A program made the position numbers and the translations under genes. Shown piece by piece: positions 1 through 11,470 of a stretch of DNA of 64,000 nt. The stretch's first letter is position 1, and each line of letters starts with the position of its first letter. The notes beneath the pieces were generated by a model. It had not been told where the DNA came from. It made no database searches and worked only from the letters and a program-made list of their open reading frames with translations. The DNA is from Nageia nagi (lineage: Eukaryota; Pinophyta): positions 164,362,001-164,426,000 of the forward strand of contig JBITNC010000001.1 of assembly GCA_050084985.1 (NCBI GenBank), written 5' to 3'.

Positions 1-2078
1 TTTATTTTTTAGAAATGCCTCATACTTCACTTTCATGGCTTCCATCCAGCACTCGTGCTTAGAAGCTTCTTTGAAGGTTGAGGGATCATGCTTATTATCA
101 ATCTTGGCAATTAAGGATTTATTCAAGGTCATGCTCCTTGTTACCCTTTCTGTTAGAGAATTTTATTCTTGAGGTGACTTATCTATATCAATATTTAACT
201 AGCTAGATGCAACTGAATAGTCCTTTAGATCATCATCATCCTATTTAAAAGTAGAATCTTCAAGAAGTTCATTGAAATTTACATCACTTGAAATAAACAC
301 AACTTTATAAGATGGAGAGTAGAGCTTGTAGCCTTTATGCTAACTATCATAACCCAAAAAGATGCATTTTTTAGCTCTTTTATCCAACTTTTTCCTTTTC
401 TTAGAAATAATGTAAGAGAATGCTTCACAACCAAACACCCTAAGGTGAGAAATGTTAGGTTATCTTCCTAACCATGCCTCAAAAGGAGTTTTACTTTGAA
501 TGGATTTTGTGGGAAACCTATTCAAGGTGTAAATAGCAATGCTCATAGCTTCACCCCATAAAAAACTAGAAAGATTACCCAACATGCATCTAGCCATCTC
601 CATAATTATTCTAGTTTTTCTTTCAGCAACATTGTTCTGCTAAGAAGTGTAAGGAATTGTAAACTACCTCTTGGTTTCTTTTTTAACACAATATTCATTG
701 AACTCATTACTATTATATTCAACTCCATTATCTAATCTCAACATTTTTATTTTAAGATTAGTTTGATTCTCAAAAAAGGCTTTAAAAATTTTAAAACTCT
801 CAAAGGTTTGATCTTTGTGCTGAAGTAGATACCTAAAGGTCATCCTACTAAAGTCATCAATAAAGGTCAAGATGTAAGATGCTCCTACAAGAAACTTAGT
901 CTAAAATAGATCCATCAAATCTGAATGCATAAGTTGAAGAGATTGAGATGCTCTTATTACCTTATCTTTTTCAAACTTTTATCTATAAATCTTGTCAAGA
1001 ATGCACTTCTCGTATAGACCAACTAAAGGAGAAACTTTAAGGCAAACCTTCCATAAGTTCTTGGTCTTTTATGATTTGAATACTCTTATGGTTAAGGTGC
1101 CTTAAATGATGGTGCCAAAGATTGCCTTTAGAACACACACTAGAAGAAAGACACATCTTTAATAGAACTTGATCCACAATGTAGAGGTTATATTTCATAG
1201 ATCCTTTAGCCAAAGTGGTAAGTCCTTTCTTAATGCACCAGGATTAAGAGTCGAACTCAAAAGGGTACCCTTTTCTAGCAATTTGGATCATGAAGAGAAG
1301 GTTCATATTTAACTTAGGAACATAAAGAATATTTTCAAGAACATTTTCGTGAATCAGCACACTCCCAATTCCTTGGACTTCAAGGGTAGAGTTATCACCT
1401 ATTACAATCGTATCTTTTCTATACTTGTGAAAGTCAAACTTTTTTTTTCAAAACATAGGTGATTAGTGCAACTAGAGTCAACAATCTAATAAGACAAAAA
1501 AGAGCAAGACATGGAGTAGAGTGCCATAGCAAAATCAATATGAATATTCTTTTTTCTTTTAAATTTTTTTACATTTCCATTACCTTTATTCTTTTTTTCT
1601 CTTTTCTTTTTGTAGCAATCAACTTCTTTGTGACCTTGAATGCCATAATAATTACAATTACTATCAAATTTTTTCTTAGGATATGGATTATTTGCTTTAC
1701 CTTTTCCATCTCTTTACTTGAAGTGATTATTGTTGCCATTGTTCTTGCTGCTATGGTTATTGTTTCTGTTGTTCCTGCTACTATTGTAGCCATTACCTAT
1801 TTTTTCAAACCTTTTGGAAGAAGAAGGATAATATTTCTTTTGATGGTTAAAATTTTTCTTGAAAGGAGTTTTGGTTGCTCCAAGAGCAACGTTATTATCT
1901 TTAAAATAAGAAATCAACACCTTATTGTTAAGGGTTTTCTCATGCTTAAAAAGGTGCCTAAAAAGGTTCTCAAGGGAGAAGACTTCTTCTTCATCATCAA
2001 GCCTTATTTCCATAACCATTAAAAAGTTTCCAAATTTTGAACAAAGGCTTTGAAGAATGATGAATACCATGAATGTAC
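1..2078 (-). pseudogene. Copia A gag-pol remnant (Ty1/copia), cut by window start
   Basis: Decayed Ty1/copia polyprotein read on the minus strand. In sense order from the right: gag (about 2078-1750), a zinc knuckle near 1610-1660, protease and GAG-pre-integrase region (about 1500-1000), integrase core (about 1000-400; best block 664-870 with the FIDDFSRMTF and LDNGVEYNS motifs), linker, then the start of the RT domain at 1-130. The zinc knuckle keeps C, H and the last C, but its second Cys reads Tyr. The integrase Glu context AERK is retained near 625. Many stops and frame changes make it non-functional. The 5' part of gag is missing: at about 2078 gag runs straight into sequence that in copy C lies about 0.9 kb further out in the leader, so an internal deletion is likely. 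The 3' half of pol lies outside the window. Family assignment is firm by comparison with copy J. Confidence 0.88.
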
Positions 2079-4326
2079 ATGTAGACATGTGGTATCACTA
2101 CACACATGCCTATCCACCTATTGGAGTTATTTCTAGACCAATAGAGGACTTAGGGGCAAATGATAAGTACAAAATTTTTACCATTTAGATCATCGAACTT
2201 AAAGGCTCCAATTTGCTTATCCTCACCTCATGGATCCTTAAATAAATCATGTTGCAAAATGTACATATATATGTGTTCATTTTAGGGGGTTTTTCATATC
2301 AATGTTTACGATTTTTGCATAAGTAAATAAAGCAAAATGCAAAATATGAAATAAAAGAGCATAAAATTAAACATCATCCATTCATAACTTGGAACCTAAG
2401 AGTCCAATGGGTTTTGTTTATTAAACCCTAAAGGACATCTTTACATAGGTCCATAATTTGCACAAGTCCATCTTTACAAAAAATTATAGAGGCATCAAGG
2501 ATTTTAGTTATAAATATGCATCATTCCATAACTTAAAAATTAAGTAATAAATATGCATCATTCATAACTTAAAAAATGATATGCACCATTCTCATAAGTT
2601 GCATAAGTTAATTTATTAACTTTGCATAAGTAATTTATAAAAATGAAGGCTAAGAGAGGTATATATATATATATAAACTTAAGCATCCATCCATTCAAAA
2701 ATTCTAATATTTTTAAGTAAAAAACATAAAATTTCCTCTTTTTTTTACTTAAACATTTGAATTTAAGATGCCTTCCCCTTAAACATTATCACTACAAAAA
2801 TGCCAATATCATAAAAAATATTACTTAATTCTAAGTAATATTTGAAGGTAGTAAAACAAAAATGTCACTTTTGCACTTATCATCTTAATTGTAAAAATAA
2901 ACTTTACTTCCTTGATATATTAAAAAGACTCCTCTTAAGAAAATATTCCCCTTCAAATAGGAATTGTAATTTTTTATTTTTATTTAAAAAAACTTTAGTA
3001 AAAGTACAAAAAAAATCCTATTAATTATGAGCCTAAATGAGTAACTTGTTGAACAAGGGAGAAAAAAAAATTGAAACTCATTAAAGACATAAACTTCAAG
3101 ACTGAAATGAATTAAATGCAAGAAAATTTACGTTTACTCCATGTCAGATTCATAAAAGAGGATTAATTGCTTGATAAGGAAGGAAAAAAATAATAATGTG
3201 AACAACTCCTAAAAGGACTAGCACTTAATAAAAGCATATGGGTGCCCATAAGAGAAAAATAACTATTTAAATAAGGGATGAGAATGGTGAGGAGAGAACA
3301 GCAAGGAGAGGGTCAAACAATGTAAAAAAAATGACCAAATCAATTCATCGACTATGAGGAGGAGATGCAAATGCCTCATGTTGCAAAGGAGATGCAAGGG
3401 TATAGAGGTTGAGAGAATGAAGTGATTCACGATGCAAGGGGGAAAGTGGTCAAGAGGGCCTATTAATAGACTTTAAGGTTTACTTCAATAACCATGCCCA
3501 CAACCTATTCTAAGAAGATGGAGATCTAGTAGTAGGAAACCAGATCAATTCACCTTTCCCCTCATCCTTAAGGATAGGAAATGAAAAAGGAAGAGGCCAT
3601 AGTGAAGCCACGCAAGGGGGAAGAGAGAATTGGGTGACTAAGAAGACTGAGTGGCATGAGCCTTGCGAGGGCCTCTTTGACTACTGTGTGACAAAAAACT
3701 ACTACCACACGGTTCCATGGTATAATGGTTGGCACTTTGGTCTTTCAAGAAAGCAAACATCTAAATCTACAGGTAGCAAATGGAGAAGATGTAGAGAAGA
3801 GAGGTGTGCAGGAAGATTGAAATAAACAAATAGTATAAAGATTTAAAAAATAATAATGTATACTTCCCTCCTTTTGAAATACATGCTAATATAATTTTTG
3901 TAAAGGAAATGTAGTCTAACATTTCTCAATAATTTTGTGTAAAAAAATTATTATTATTATTTATTGAAAAAAATTTGTAAAAGAAAAAAAAATGCAACCT
4001 CTATTTATTTTAGCCCCCTTTTTTTTATTTTTAAAAATGATCTTAGGGTGCAAAAAAAAATTGTATAATATCCTCTCAAAAGAAAATATATCAAAGTATT
4101 AATTAACTTTGAAAAACAAATTGCAATTCCATAAGAGGTTAGCATGAAAAGAAAATTCTTATTTTTCCCATCATGTATTATTGCCTAATTACTTAACATA
4201 AAATATTATTAGTAGAAGAAATAAAATGAGCAATAATATATTATGTTATTGATGCAATCTTATCTAGAGGTTGAACTAACATAATTATAAAGGAATGTTA
4301 GTTTCAAAAAGAACTAAAAAATAGGA

Positions 4327-4340
4327 GGTTATACCTTTAA
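4327..4340 (-). promoter_or_regulatory. Candidate splice donor in copia A leader
   Basis: On the minus strand the sequence reads AAAG|GTATAACC. Exactly the same G|GTATAA core occurs at the corresponding place in C (36648) and K (59936), whereas sequence on the LTR side is conserved with the short leader of copy I. Inference: 5' splice site of a leader intron. Confidence 0.5.
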
Positions 4341-4450
4341 ATTGTTTTAACTCAATGAAGAAGATTAATCCTCCAAGGATGATGAATAAGGATTAAGTAC
4401 CACCAAGTTGAAGATGAGACTCCAAACCAAGGATGTGAAGAAGAGCCTTC

Positions 4451-4467
4451 AAGTCGCTTTGATACCA
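4451..4467 (-). promoter_or_regulatory. Primer-binding site of copia A
   Basis: Minus-strand TGGTATCAAAGCG lies 3 bases inside the LTR end. TGGTATCA is the usual complement of the initiator-Met tRNA 3' end used by plant copia elements. Confidence 0.7.
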
Positions 4468-4470
4468 ATT

Positions 4471-4970
4471 TGAAGGAACTAACACTAACAAGATAATTCC
4501 TAAACAACCAATATCTCTTGAAAGCTCATAAACACATCTAAATAACTCATAAAGCAATCTCATAAAGTAGCTCAAGATGTAAGTGGTTCCTCCAATTAGG
4601 ATTACATCCACTAACTAGATCTTTTACTTCAATCATAAATACAACTCTCTTACAATCCTCCTAATATCAACTCTTACACTTCTATCCTATAGTATAACTT
4701 TACTCCATAATTGGTGTGTAACCACAAAGAGAGAGCCTTCTATTTATAGGTCAAAATCCTTCTTTGGATCACCCTTTTGTCCAATGTACAAAAGCATGGC
4801 ATGCACATCCTTTTACTCAAAGGGCATGCTTATGACATGGAGTGTAGGACAAGTTATATTATCATATTCATTTAAATACTTAAGGTATCAAATGATACCC
4901 TTAAGTATTAGTGAATTTATATAGAAGATTATTACATAACCTTTACAATAATGCATTATACATTCCAACA
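4471..4970 (-). repeat. 5' LTR of copia A
   Basis: 500 bp, minus strand, begins TGTTGGAATG at 4970 and ends TTCA at 4471 beside the primer-binding site. It contains TATAAATA (rc of 4741-4748) with the downstream AGAAGGC that is shared in variant form by the LTRs of C, H, I, J and K. The next base to the right is already inside gag of copia B, so A inserted into B. Confidence 0.82.
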
Positions 4971-4972
4971 AT

Positions 4973-7900
4973 TTTCTCTATTGAAAATCTTTCTAGACTC
5001 CTCTTAAAACATGAAGAAACCATCAACAAGAAAGTGTTGATTTCTTTTCCAAAGGAGCAAAATGTTGCTTTAGGAGTAACTAAGGCAATCCATTTCAAGA
5101 AAAAGTTTAGAAATCATAAGAAGACCCCTCAAGTTCATCATAAGAGAAATGCAAATAATTATGACAAGAATCATCATGATCACAAAGAAAAATCAAACAA
5201 GCCTCATGTGCCTAAGGAAAAATTTGATGGAAATTGTAACTATTGTGGTATCTATGGTCATAAAGAGAACCATTGCTTCAAGAAAAAGAGGGAGAAAAAT
5301 GACAAAGGAAAAGATAATGTGAACAATTTCAAATGAAAAAAGAATAATAAAGGCACTTATTTTTGTGATTTTTATTCTAAATCTCATACATTTACAAATG
5401 ATTGGGTTGTCAATTCAGATTGCACAAATCATATGAGCTTTAAAAGGAATAAGTTTGAAAATTTTCATTAACATAGGAAGGATGGGGTAGTAATAGGTGA
5501 TAACTCTATGCTAGAAGTTAAAGGGATTCAAAGTGTCTTGATGCATGGTAAGGTAATTAGAAATGTTCTCTTTGTTCCTAAGCTAGGAATGAATCTTTTT
5601 CAGTTATTCAAATTGCAAGGAAGGGATATACCTTTGAGTTCACTTCAAATTCTTGGAGTTTAAAGAAAGGGTTTTCCATCTTGATAAAATGATGAGTTAA
5701 GAATGATCTTTACGTAGTTGATCAAGTACCTAGTAAGGTATGCCTTGCCTCAAATTTTTGTTCTAAAGGCAACCTTTAGCATCAATGTTTATTCCACCTA
5801 AACCACAAGAGTATTCAACTCATGAAAGATCAAGATCTCATGAAAGGATTACCTCCTATTTCACCCTCCTTTGACCTTTGTGAAAATTGCATCTTAGGCA
5901 AGATGAAAAGGAAAACATTTGAGAAAGATAAGGCAATTAGGGCATCTCAACCTCTCTAATTGATTCACTTAGACTTCTTGGGTCTTTTTCAAACTAAGTC
6001 TCTTGGAGGAGCATCTTATGTCCTTACTTTTATTGATGACTTTAGTAGGATGAGTTTTGGGTATCCATTAGAGCATAAAAATCAAACCTTTGATATGTTT
6101 AATGAGTTCATGGCCTTCATCAAAAATTAATTGAATTTGAAGATCACAATGCTAAGGTCAAATAATGGGGTGAATATGTAAGTAATGAGTTCAATAAATT
6201 TTGTGTAAAGCATGGGATCAAAAGGTAGTTCACTGTTCCTTATACTTCGTAACAAAATGGTGTTGTAGAAAGGAAGAACATGACCATAATGGAGATGGCT
6301 AGATGTATGATGGGAAATCTTCTTAAGTTTGTATGAGGTGAAGCTATAAGCACTGCTATCTACACCTTGAATAGGTGTTTCATAAAAGAAATTGAAGGAA
6401 AAACTCCATACAAGGCATGGATAGGAAAGAAACCTAATATCTCACATTTAAAGATCTTTAGATGTGAAGCTTTTTCTTCATAGTTTCACATAAAAGGAAA
6501 AATTTAGATAATAAGTTTGAAAAATACATCTTTGTGGGTTACGATAATCGACATAGAGGGTATAGGCTCCACTCTCTTCAACAAAATTAGTTTTTTTTAA
6601 AGGATGTCAAATTCAATGAGATTCCCATTGGCTCTTCTTCAAGAGAAGTGATTGAAGATTCTTTGAAAATTCCTAAGTGGTTAGATATCTCTTCAGATAA
6701 GGCACCTCAAAAACAAAATTCTTCAACTCAAAGGATAACTAGAAGCATGACTCTAAATAAGTCTCTCCTTGCCAAAATCAATAATCATAATGAACCTTCA
6801 TCCTTTAAGGAGGCGTATAAACATGCTTTTTGTATGAATACCATGAAGTTGGAATTTGAGGCACTTATGAAAAATGGAACTTGGAATTTAGTTCCAAATT
6901 CATTCTCAAATAATATCATTGAAAATAAATGGATCTATAAGATCAAGTACAATTCAGAGGGTGAAATTAAGAAACATAAAGCAAGGTTGGTTGCCAAGGG
7001 TTTCGCATAAAAGTATCAAATTGATTATGAGGAAACCTTTAAAATAGTAGCAAAGATGGCTATAGTCAAATTAATCCTTTTCCCTTTCAATAGCTCAAGG
7101 TTAGAAAGTACTTCAGCTTCATGTAAAGAGTACTTTTCTCAATGGTGACTTGGATGTTGAAATCTTTATGAGTCAACCAAAAGGGTTTGTTGTGCAAGTG
7201 AAAGAGTCCCATGTCTACAAGCTAAATAAGTCTTTATATGGACTTAATCAAGCACCAAGAGGATGGTACAAAAAGTTTTCAATGTATTTTAAGATCCTTG
7301 GGTTCACCAAATGCTACTTAGATTTAGATCTTTATGTGCTCAATGAAGGAAAGGATATGGTATTAATTCTCTTTTATATGGATGATATTTTGATCACAGG
7401 AAATGATATGGTGATCATAAATGAGTGCATAACCAAACTTAAGGTAGAATATGAAATGACTGATCTTGGTCTCTTGCACTACTACCTTGGTATGTAAGTG
7501 TATCAATGTAATGATTGTACTTACCTAAGTCATTCCAAGTATATCTTAGATATTTTGTAGAAGTTTGGAATTATAGATTGTAAGCATGTGGCCATTCATG
7601 TTGCTCATGGAATCAAGCTTGAAACTAGCTCAAACTCTCATCTGACAGATGCTACATAGTATAGGCAGCTTATTGGTGGTCTTCTTTATTTAACTATCTA
7701 TAGGCCTAATATTGCCTATGTAGTAAATTTGATGGAAAGATTTATGCACAAGCCTTTTGTTGAGCATCGATGCTAAGAATATTTTGAGATATATTGCAAG
7801 CATAAAGGATCTTGCCCTTAAGTTTTCCAAGTTGCCTTCTTTTATTGTTTCAGGATTCTTTGATTCTGATTATGGGGGTGATATAGATGATGGGAAATGC

Positions 7901-8335
7901 ACTTCTACCTATGTGTTTAATATTGGATCAGATATTATCTCTTAGTCTTATAATAATCAACCTATAGTAACTTTGTCCACCATAGAAGAAAACTATAGAG
8001 CTATAACTATTGTAGCCTAGGAAGCAATTTGGCTTAGGCATAATTTGAAAGAAATTGGGTCAAAGCAGGTTGGCCCATCCTTGATATCTTTAGATAATCA
8101 ATCAACCATTTCTTTAGCAAAGAACCTTGTGTTCCATCAAAGAAAAAAGCACATAGAAATCCAAGAACACTTCATTAGGGAGAAAGTTCTAGATGGCATC
8201 TTACAGCTTCAATATTTTCCATCAAGAAAAAACTTTGCTAATTTATTCACTGAGCCCCTTTATGATACTCAGTTCTGTAAGCTTCGAGGGTCTCTCAGGT
8301 TGGTGAAGTTTCCCTCAAGGGGGAGTGAAGTTTGA
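4973..8335 (+). pseudogene. Copia B gag-pol remnant, 5'-truncated by insertion of A
   Basis: Ty1/copia polyprotein on the plus strand. It starts inside gag (SIENLSRLLLKHEE), so the LTR, leader and gag N-terminus should lie left of element A, outside the window. The order is: gag C-terminus, intact CX2CX4HX4C zinc knuckle near 5230-5275, protease near 5400 with the DSG site changed to NSD, GAG-pre-integrase about 5700-5950, integrase about 5980-6500 (ERKN Glu context kept), RT about 6800-7500 with a YMDD-type active site near 7376, and RNase H about 7850-8290. It ends in PSRGSEV and a stop, as in J. Many in-frame stops (several equal to Gln or Trp codons in J) and indels make it dead. Larger open blocks are 4911-5336, 6648-7010, 7150-7497 and 8045-8335. 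Confidence 0.9.
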
Positions 8336-9050
8336 ATTCTAGTTGAATTCATTTTTTGTGATGACAAATTTACTTTTACAAGGGTCTTTTGCCTATATAG
8401 TGTTGATATATGTGTACCTTTTTTGGTTCTCAATATGTGAGAAACTAGTATATGCATGTTGGCATTATTTAGTTATCTACATTAGATGAACTTATTTGTA
8501 CACTTCTTACACTTTTTAGTTATCCATGTGAGGAACTAGTATGTGCATGTTGGCACTATTTAGTTATCCATTTGTGAGGAATTGGTATGTGCATGATTGA
8601 ATGTATATCCTATTTTTTTTATAATGATGATCAACACATGTGTTTCTTATACAGCAAGTGACTATGAGTTTTTCTTAGCATCTTTGTGATGAATCATAGT
8701 GTACCATTTAATCATTTATGGATGGTGCTATTTGATTCATATATCTTATGATAATATGAATATATGATACATCTAACTGATCTTGTGTTTGATTTTCATG
8801 TAGCTTGCAGGTTACTTACTTCATGCAACTTATGGAGACTCATCTCATTAACTTCTTGTTGAAGACTACTTCTAGTACATTGGAACCATATATGGTTGGT
8901 ATATGTTGCTTTGTAAACCATTTATTAAAATGGTTAAATAGTTGATTCTTATCCAAGATCTATTACTTCTCAAGATTTATAGTTCTTATCTCCAATTGTA
9001 TCTATTATGGAGGAGAACTCTCTCACTATCTTCTCTACCCAATATTGCAT
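8336..9050 (+). other. 3' UTR of copia B
   Basis: Non-coding sequence between the pol stop and the polypurine tract. It contains repeated motifs resembling AGTTATCCATGTGAGGAACT (8517-8580), which look like decayed versions of the hairpin units in the J 3' UTR. Its last 400 bases are collinear with the 3' UTRs of D, I and J. Confidence 0.7.
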
Positions 9051-9060
9051 TAAGGGAGAG
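9051..9060 (+). promoter_or_regulatory. Polypurine tract of copia B
   Basis: TAAGGGAGAG directly precedes the LTR TGTTAG; the same GCATTAAGG purine run precedes the 3' LTR in D, I and J. Confidence 0.7.
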
Positions 9061-9522
9061 TGTTAGAACTCCTAATGCATTAATGTTTAGAATTTAAATT
9101 AAATAAATTCTCTCATAATCAATTCATCTAAATACTAAAAGTATTTATAAATAACCTTTTAGTATTTAAGAATCAAATATGTGCAACTTGACCCATCTTA
9201 GCCTCATATAAACCTTTGGTAAAAAGATGGGTTAATGTGAGTTAAGATGGGGTTCTCTCCTATAAATAGAGAGGTTGGCCTTATTATAAATTACACTTGA
9301 ATAGAGAAAAAATATGCTCATGCCTTGAAGAAAGATAGGTTGAGAGAGGTTGTAAGAACTGTTATTGAGAAGTAAAGATCTAGAGTTGAAGTGGAGTACT
9401 CTCATCCTTGAGAGGAACCACTATACATCCTTTTTCATCTTGTGTGTGATTGATGGAGTGTTCTTAGAAGTATGATTGTTCATCCAAGGTGATCTTGGAG
9501 TATTGGAGTTTATTTTTTTTCA
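9061..9522 (+). repeat. 3' LTR of copia B (right edge uncertain)
   Basis: Begins TGTTAGAACT after the polypurine tract, contains CTATAAATAGAGAGG near 9260, and can be followed to GATCTTGG near 9500. Beyond that it passes into a poly-T run, and the usual CCATCA end is not seen. I place the edge at CA 9521-9522. Confidence 0.65.
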
Positions 9523-9734
9523 ATATATATATATATGTATTAATTAAAAAAAATAGAATTCAAATCAATTTTTTTTTAATTTTGTATTTTTATATAAAAA
9601 TAATATCAGAATTTTTTTATTTTAAAAATAATAAAAAAGGAAAAAAAAATTGTATTTTTTACATAATTTTTTTAATTTAAAAAAAATATATTTTTTTGGT
9701 GGTACTCTACTTGTTGGCCCATGGCTCCCAATTG
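9523..9734. other. AT-rich stretch, no gene
   Basis: (AT)n at 9524-9536 followed by poly-A and poly-T runs; the short ORFs here are low-complexity artefacts. It may be the AT-rich start of the leader of element D. Confidence 0.5.
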
Positions 9735-10210
9735 GCCATGCACAATAATTGGTTGGTGGCCCCTCCTATAGGGTGGTGCACATGGCAGTTGGTTAGCATC
9801 CCCCCTATGGGGTGGCATGCATAAATGATGACCAATAGTCCCCCTTATGGGGTGGCACACATGATAGCTGGTCGACAACCCCCTCTATGGGAAGGTGTAC
9901 ATGGTAGCTGATCGACAGTGCCCCTATGGTGTGGCATGCATAGAGGCTAGTTGGTAGCCCCCCTTATGGGGTGGCACATGCAGTTGTTGGCCAATAGCCC
10001 CCCTATAGGGTGGCATGCATGGTGGCTAGCTAGTGGCCCCCCTTACAGGGTGGTGCATGCAATAGCTGGTTGATAATCCTCCCTATGGGAAGGTGCACAT
10101 GGAACTGGTCGATGACATCCTCTATGGGTTGGTGCACACAAAAGTAGTTGATGATCCCCTTATATGGTGGCATGCATGACAGTGGCCAAAGGCCACCTTG
10201 TGGGTTGAGC
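9735..10210. repeat. 40-bp minisatellite, about 11-12 units
   Basis: A core of several C's plus TATGGGGTGGCATGCATGG, then a variable AGCTGGTNGATA part, recurs every 39-40 bp. ATGG-type cores lie near 9806, 9846, 9886, 9926, 9966, 10005, 10045, 10085, 10124 and 10164. The array is much more GC-rich than its surroundings. Units diverge by substitution, not clean copying. 40 is not a multiple of 3, so the minus-strand ORFs across it are by-products. Confidence 0.9.
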
Positions 10211-11294
10211 AAGGATTGCACATCCAACAACTCCTCCTTCATTTTTTTCCTTAAAAAAAAATAGTGCAAACCCTCCTTGCTCCTCTTTGTTTCTCCTTCC
10301 TCCCATTGCATTCCTCCAATCAACCTATAGTGAGTTGCTTCTCTCCCATCCCTTCAATGCTCAAAAATGTAGATCTCTTTGTTTTTAATACAAGTGAGGG
10401 TTATAAAAAAATGTAATTTTGTTTTTCTTTTTTAGCAATATTTGTTTTGGAGAAACATTAAAAAGAAAGTTTTTTTCCTCTCCATATATATTTGGTGAAG
10501 GATTTGAGTTTTTTGGGCAATGTGTAAGTTTTTTTTTTTTAAGGAAACTTTTTTTAAAAAATGAATGTTACTTTTTAAGCACATAGGATGCAATACAACT
10601 AAATATGCATTTAAAAAAAAATAAGTATACTTTTTAAACAAAAAATAGGGTAAAAAAAATTTACTTTCAAGCAATGAGAGTTTGGAATAAAAGCAAGTCA
10701 CCTAATGCCCTTTTTTTGTTCACATCGCCTTAGTTTTATAAAATTTTTGTATAAATTAATATTTTAATTTTTTCACTCAAAAAGTGATATGGGCATTTAT
10801 GGAGTATCTTTAAAATATAGGGTATCCTTAGCTTTAATAGCTTCAAATATTTTATAAATCTTGATAATATTGCAAATATAGTAGTTTTTAAGTATCAAAT
10901 ATTTTTATGCTCTACATTAAGTTGGAAAATATTTGATTAATGTCTTGGATAGCCTCTTTAATCCTTTAGGTAAATTACTATGATAATTTGCAAATTGTAT
11001 GCCATGGATAACCTATTTAATCATTTGGATAAATTCATAGATTATGCTTTTTTTATGCAACTTTTTGCAATTATTGCAATTTTTTTCAAGATAACATTGA
11101 ACTTATTTATAGCATTAATGAATAATTTCCAATACATTGCAACCCATTTTTTGCATACTTTGCAATTTTTGAATGCAATTTTTTCTTGTGTCATTTTGTA
11201 TTTTTTTTATGAAAAAGAAAAAAAAGGGGGTGAAATTGCATTAAATATGCACTTTGTTAAAATAAAGATTTGTTATGCATAATGTGATGTGTTT
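10211..11294 (+). other. AT-rich leader-like part of element D, no gene
   Basis: No coding sequence recognised. It includes pyrimidine-rich 10220-10330, many homopolymer runs, a repeated motif GGATARCCTNTTTAATC (about 10948 and 11007), and at about 11212-11230 an A-rich tract ending GGGGG. The surroundings of that tract (GTC, poly-T, purine tract, TTGCATTAA) match the rc of 27850-27910 in element E. Confidence 0.5.
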
Positions 11295-11470
11295 GGATGT
11301 GCATAGTGTTTGAAGTGGAAATTTAGGTAAAAATTTCTTTCAAACTTTGATATGCACTATCTTTATTGATTACAATGCTATGCAAATTTGTTGTGGATGT
11401 GCATAGTGTTTGAAGTGAAAATCTAGGTAAAAATTTCTTTCAAACTATGATATGCATTATCCTTATTGGT
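11295..11470 (+). repeat. 100-bp direct repeat, about 1.75 copies
   Basis: GGATGTGCATAGTGTTTGAA at 11295 recurs at 11395, exactly 100 bp later, and similarity continues for about 70 bp with a handful of substitutions. Confidence 0.9.

Larger units (their letters stand above)
2079..4470 (-). other. Long 5' leader of copia A (putative 5'-UTR intron plus exon 1)
   Basis: No gene. The left end (2085-2480) matches the leaders of C (17795-18190), H (55160-55510) and K (57800-58180). It holds an AT run (2659-2674), many poly-A/T tracts, a GC-richer island (about 3290-3830), a purine tract on the sense strand (rc of 4007-4028), and near the LTR a candidate splice donor at 4334. The part 4335-4470 would be exon 1, with the primer-binding site beside the LTR. 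Short ORFs here are not conserved between copies. Confidence 0.7.

Noticed and set aside
1459-2022. Plus-strand 187-aa hydrophobic ORF, looking like a membrane protein
   Set aside because: It is the antisense of copia A gag/zinc-knuckle codons (AAT/AAC/AAG-rich gag gives Ile/Val/Phe in antisense); the same artefact appears at 16310-16672.
9735-10210. CRISPR-like array
   Set aside because: The repeats are contiguous and degenerate without unique equal-length spacers, and the context is a plant retrotransposon.
9672-10323. Minus-strand ORFs with repeated Cys/His/Pro-rich stretches (P-P-Y-R/K-G-type), like a repeat protein
   Set aside because: They are translations of a 40-bp minisatellite; the period is not a multiple of 3, so the peptide repeat is a by-product, and units show no codon-type conservation.
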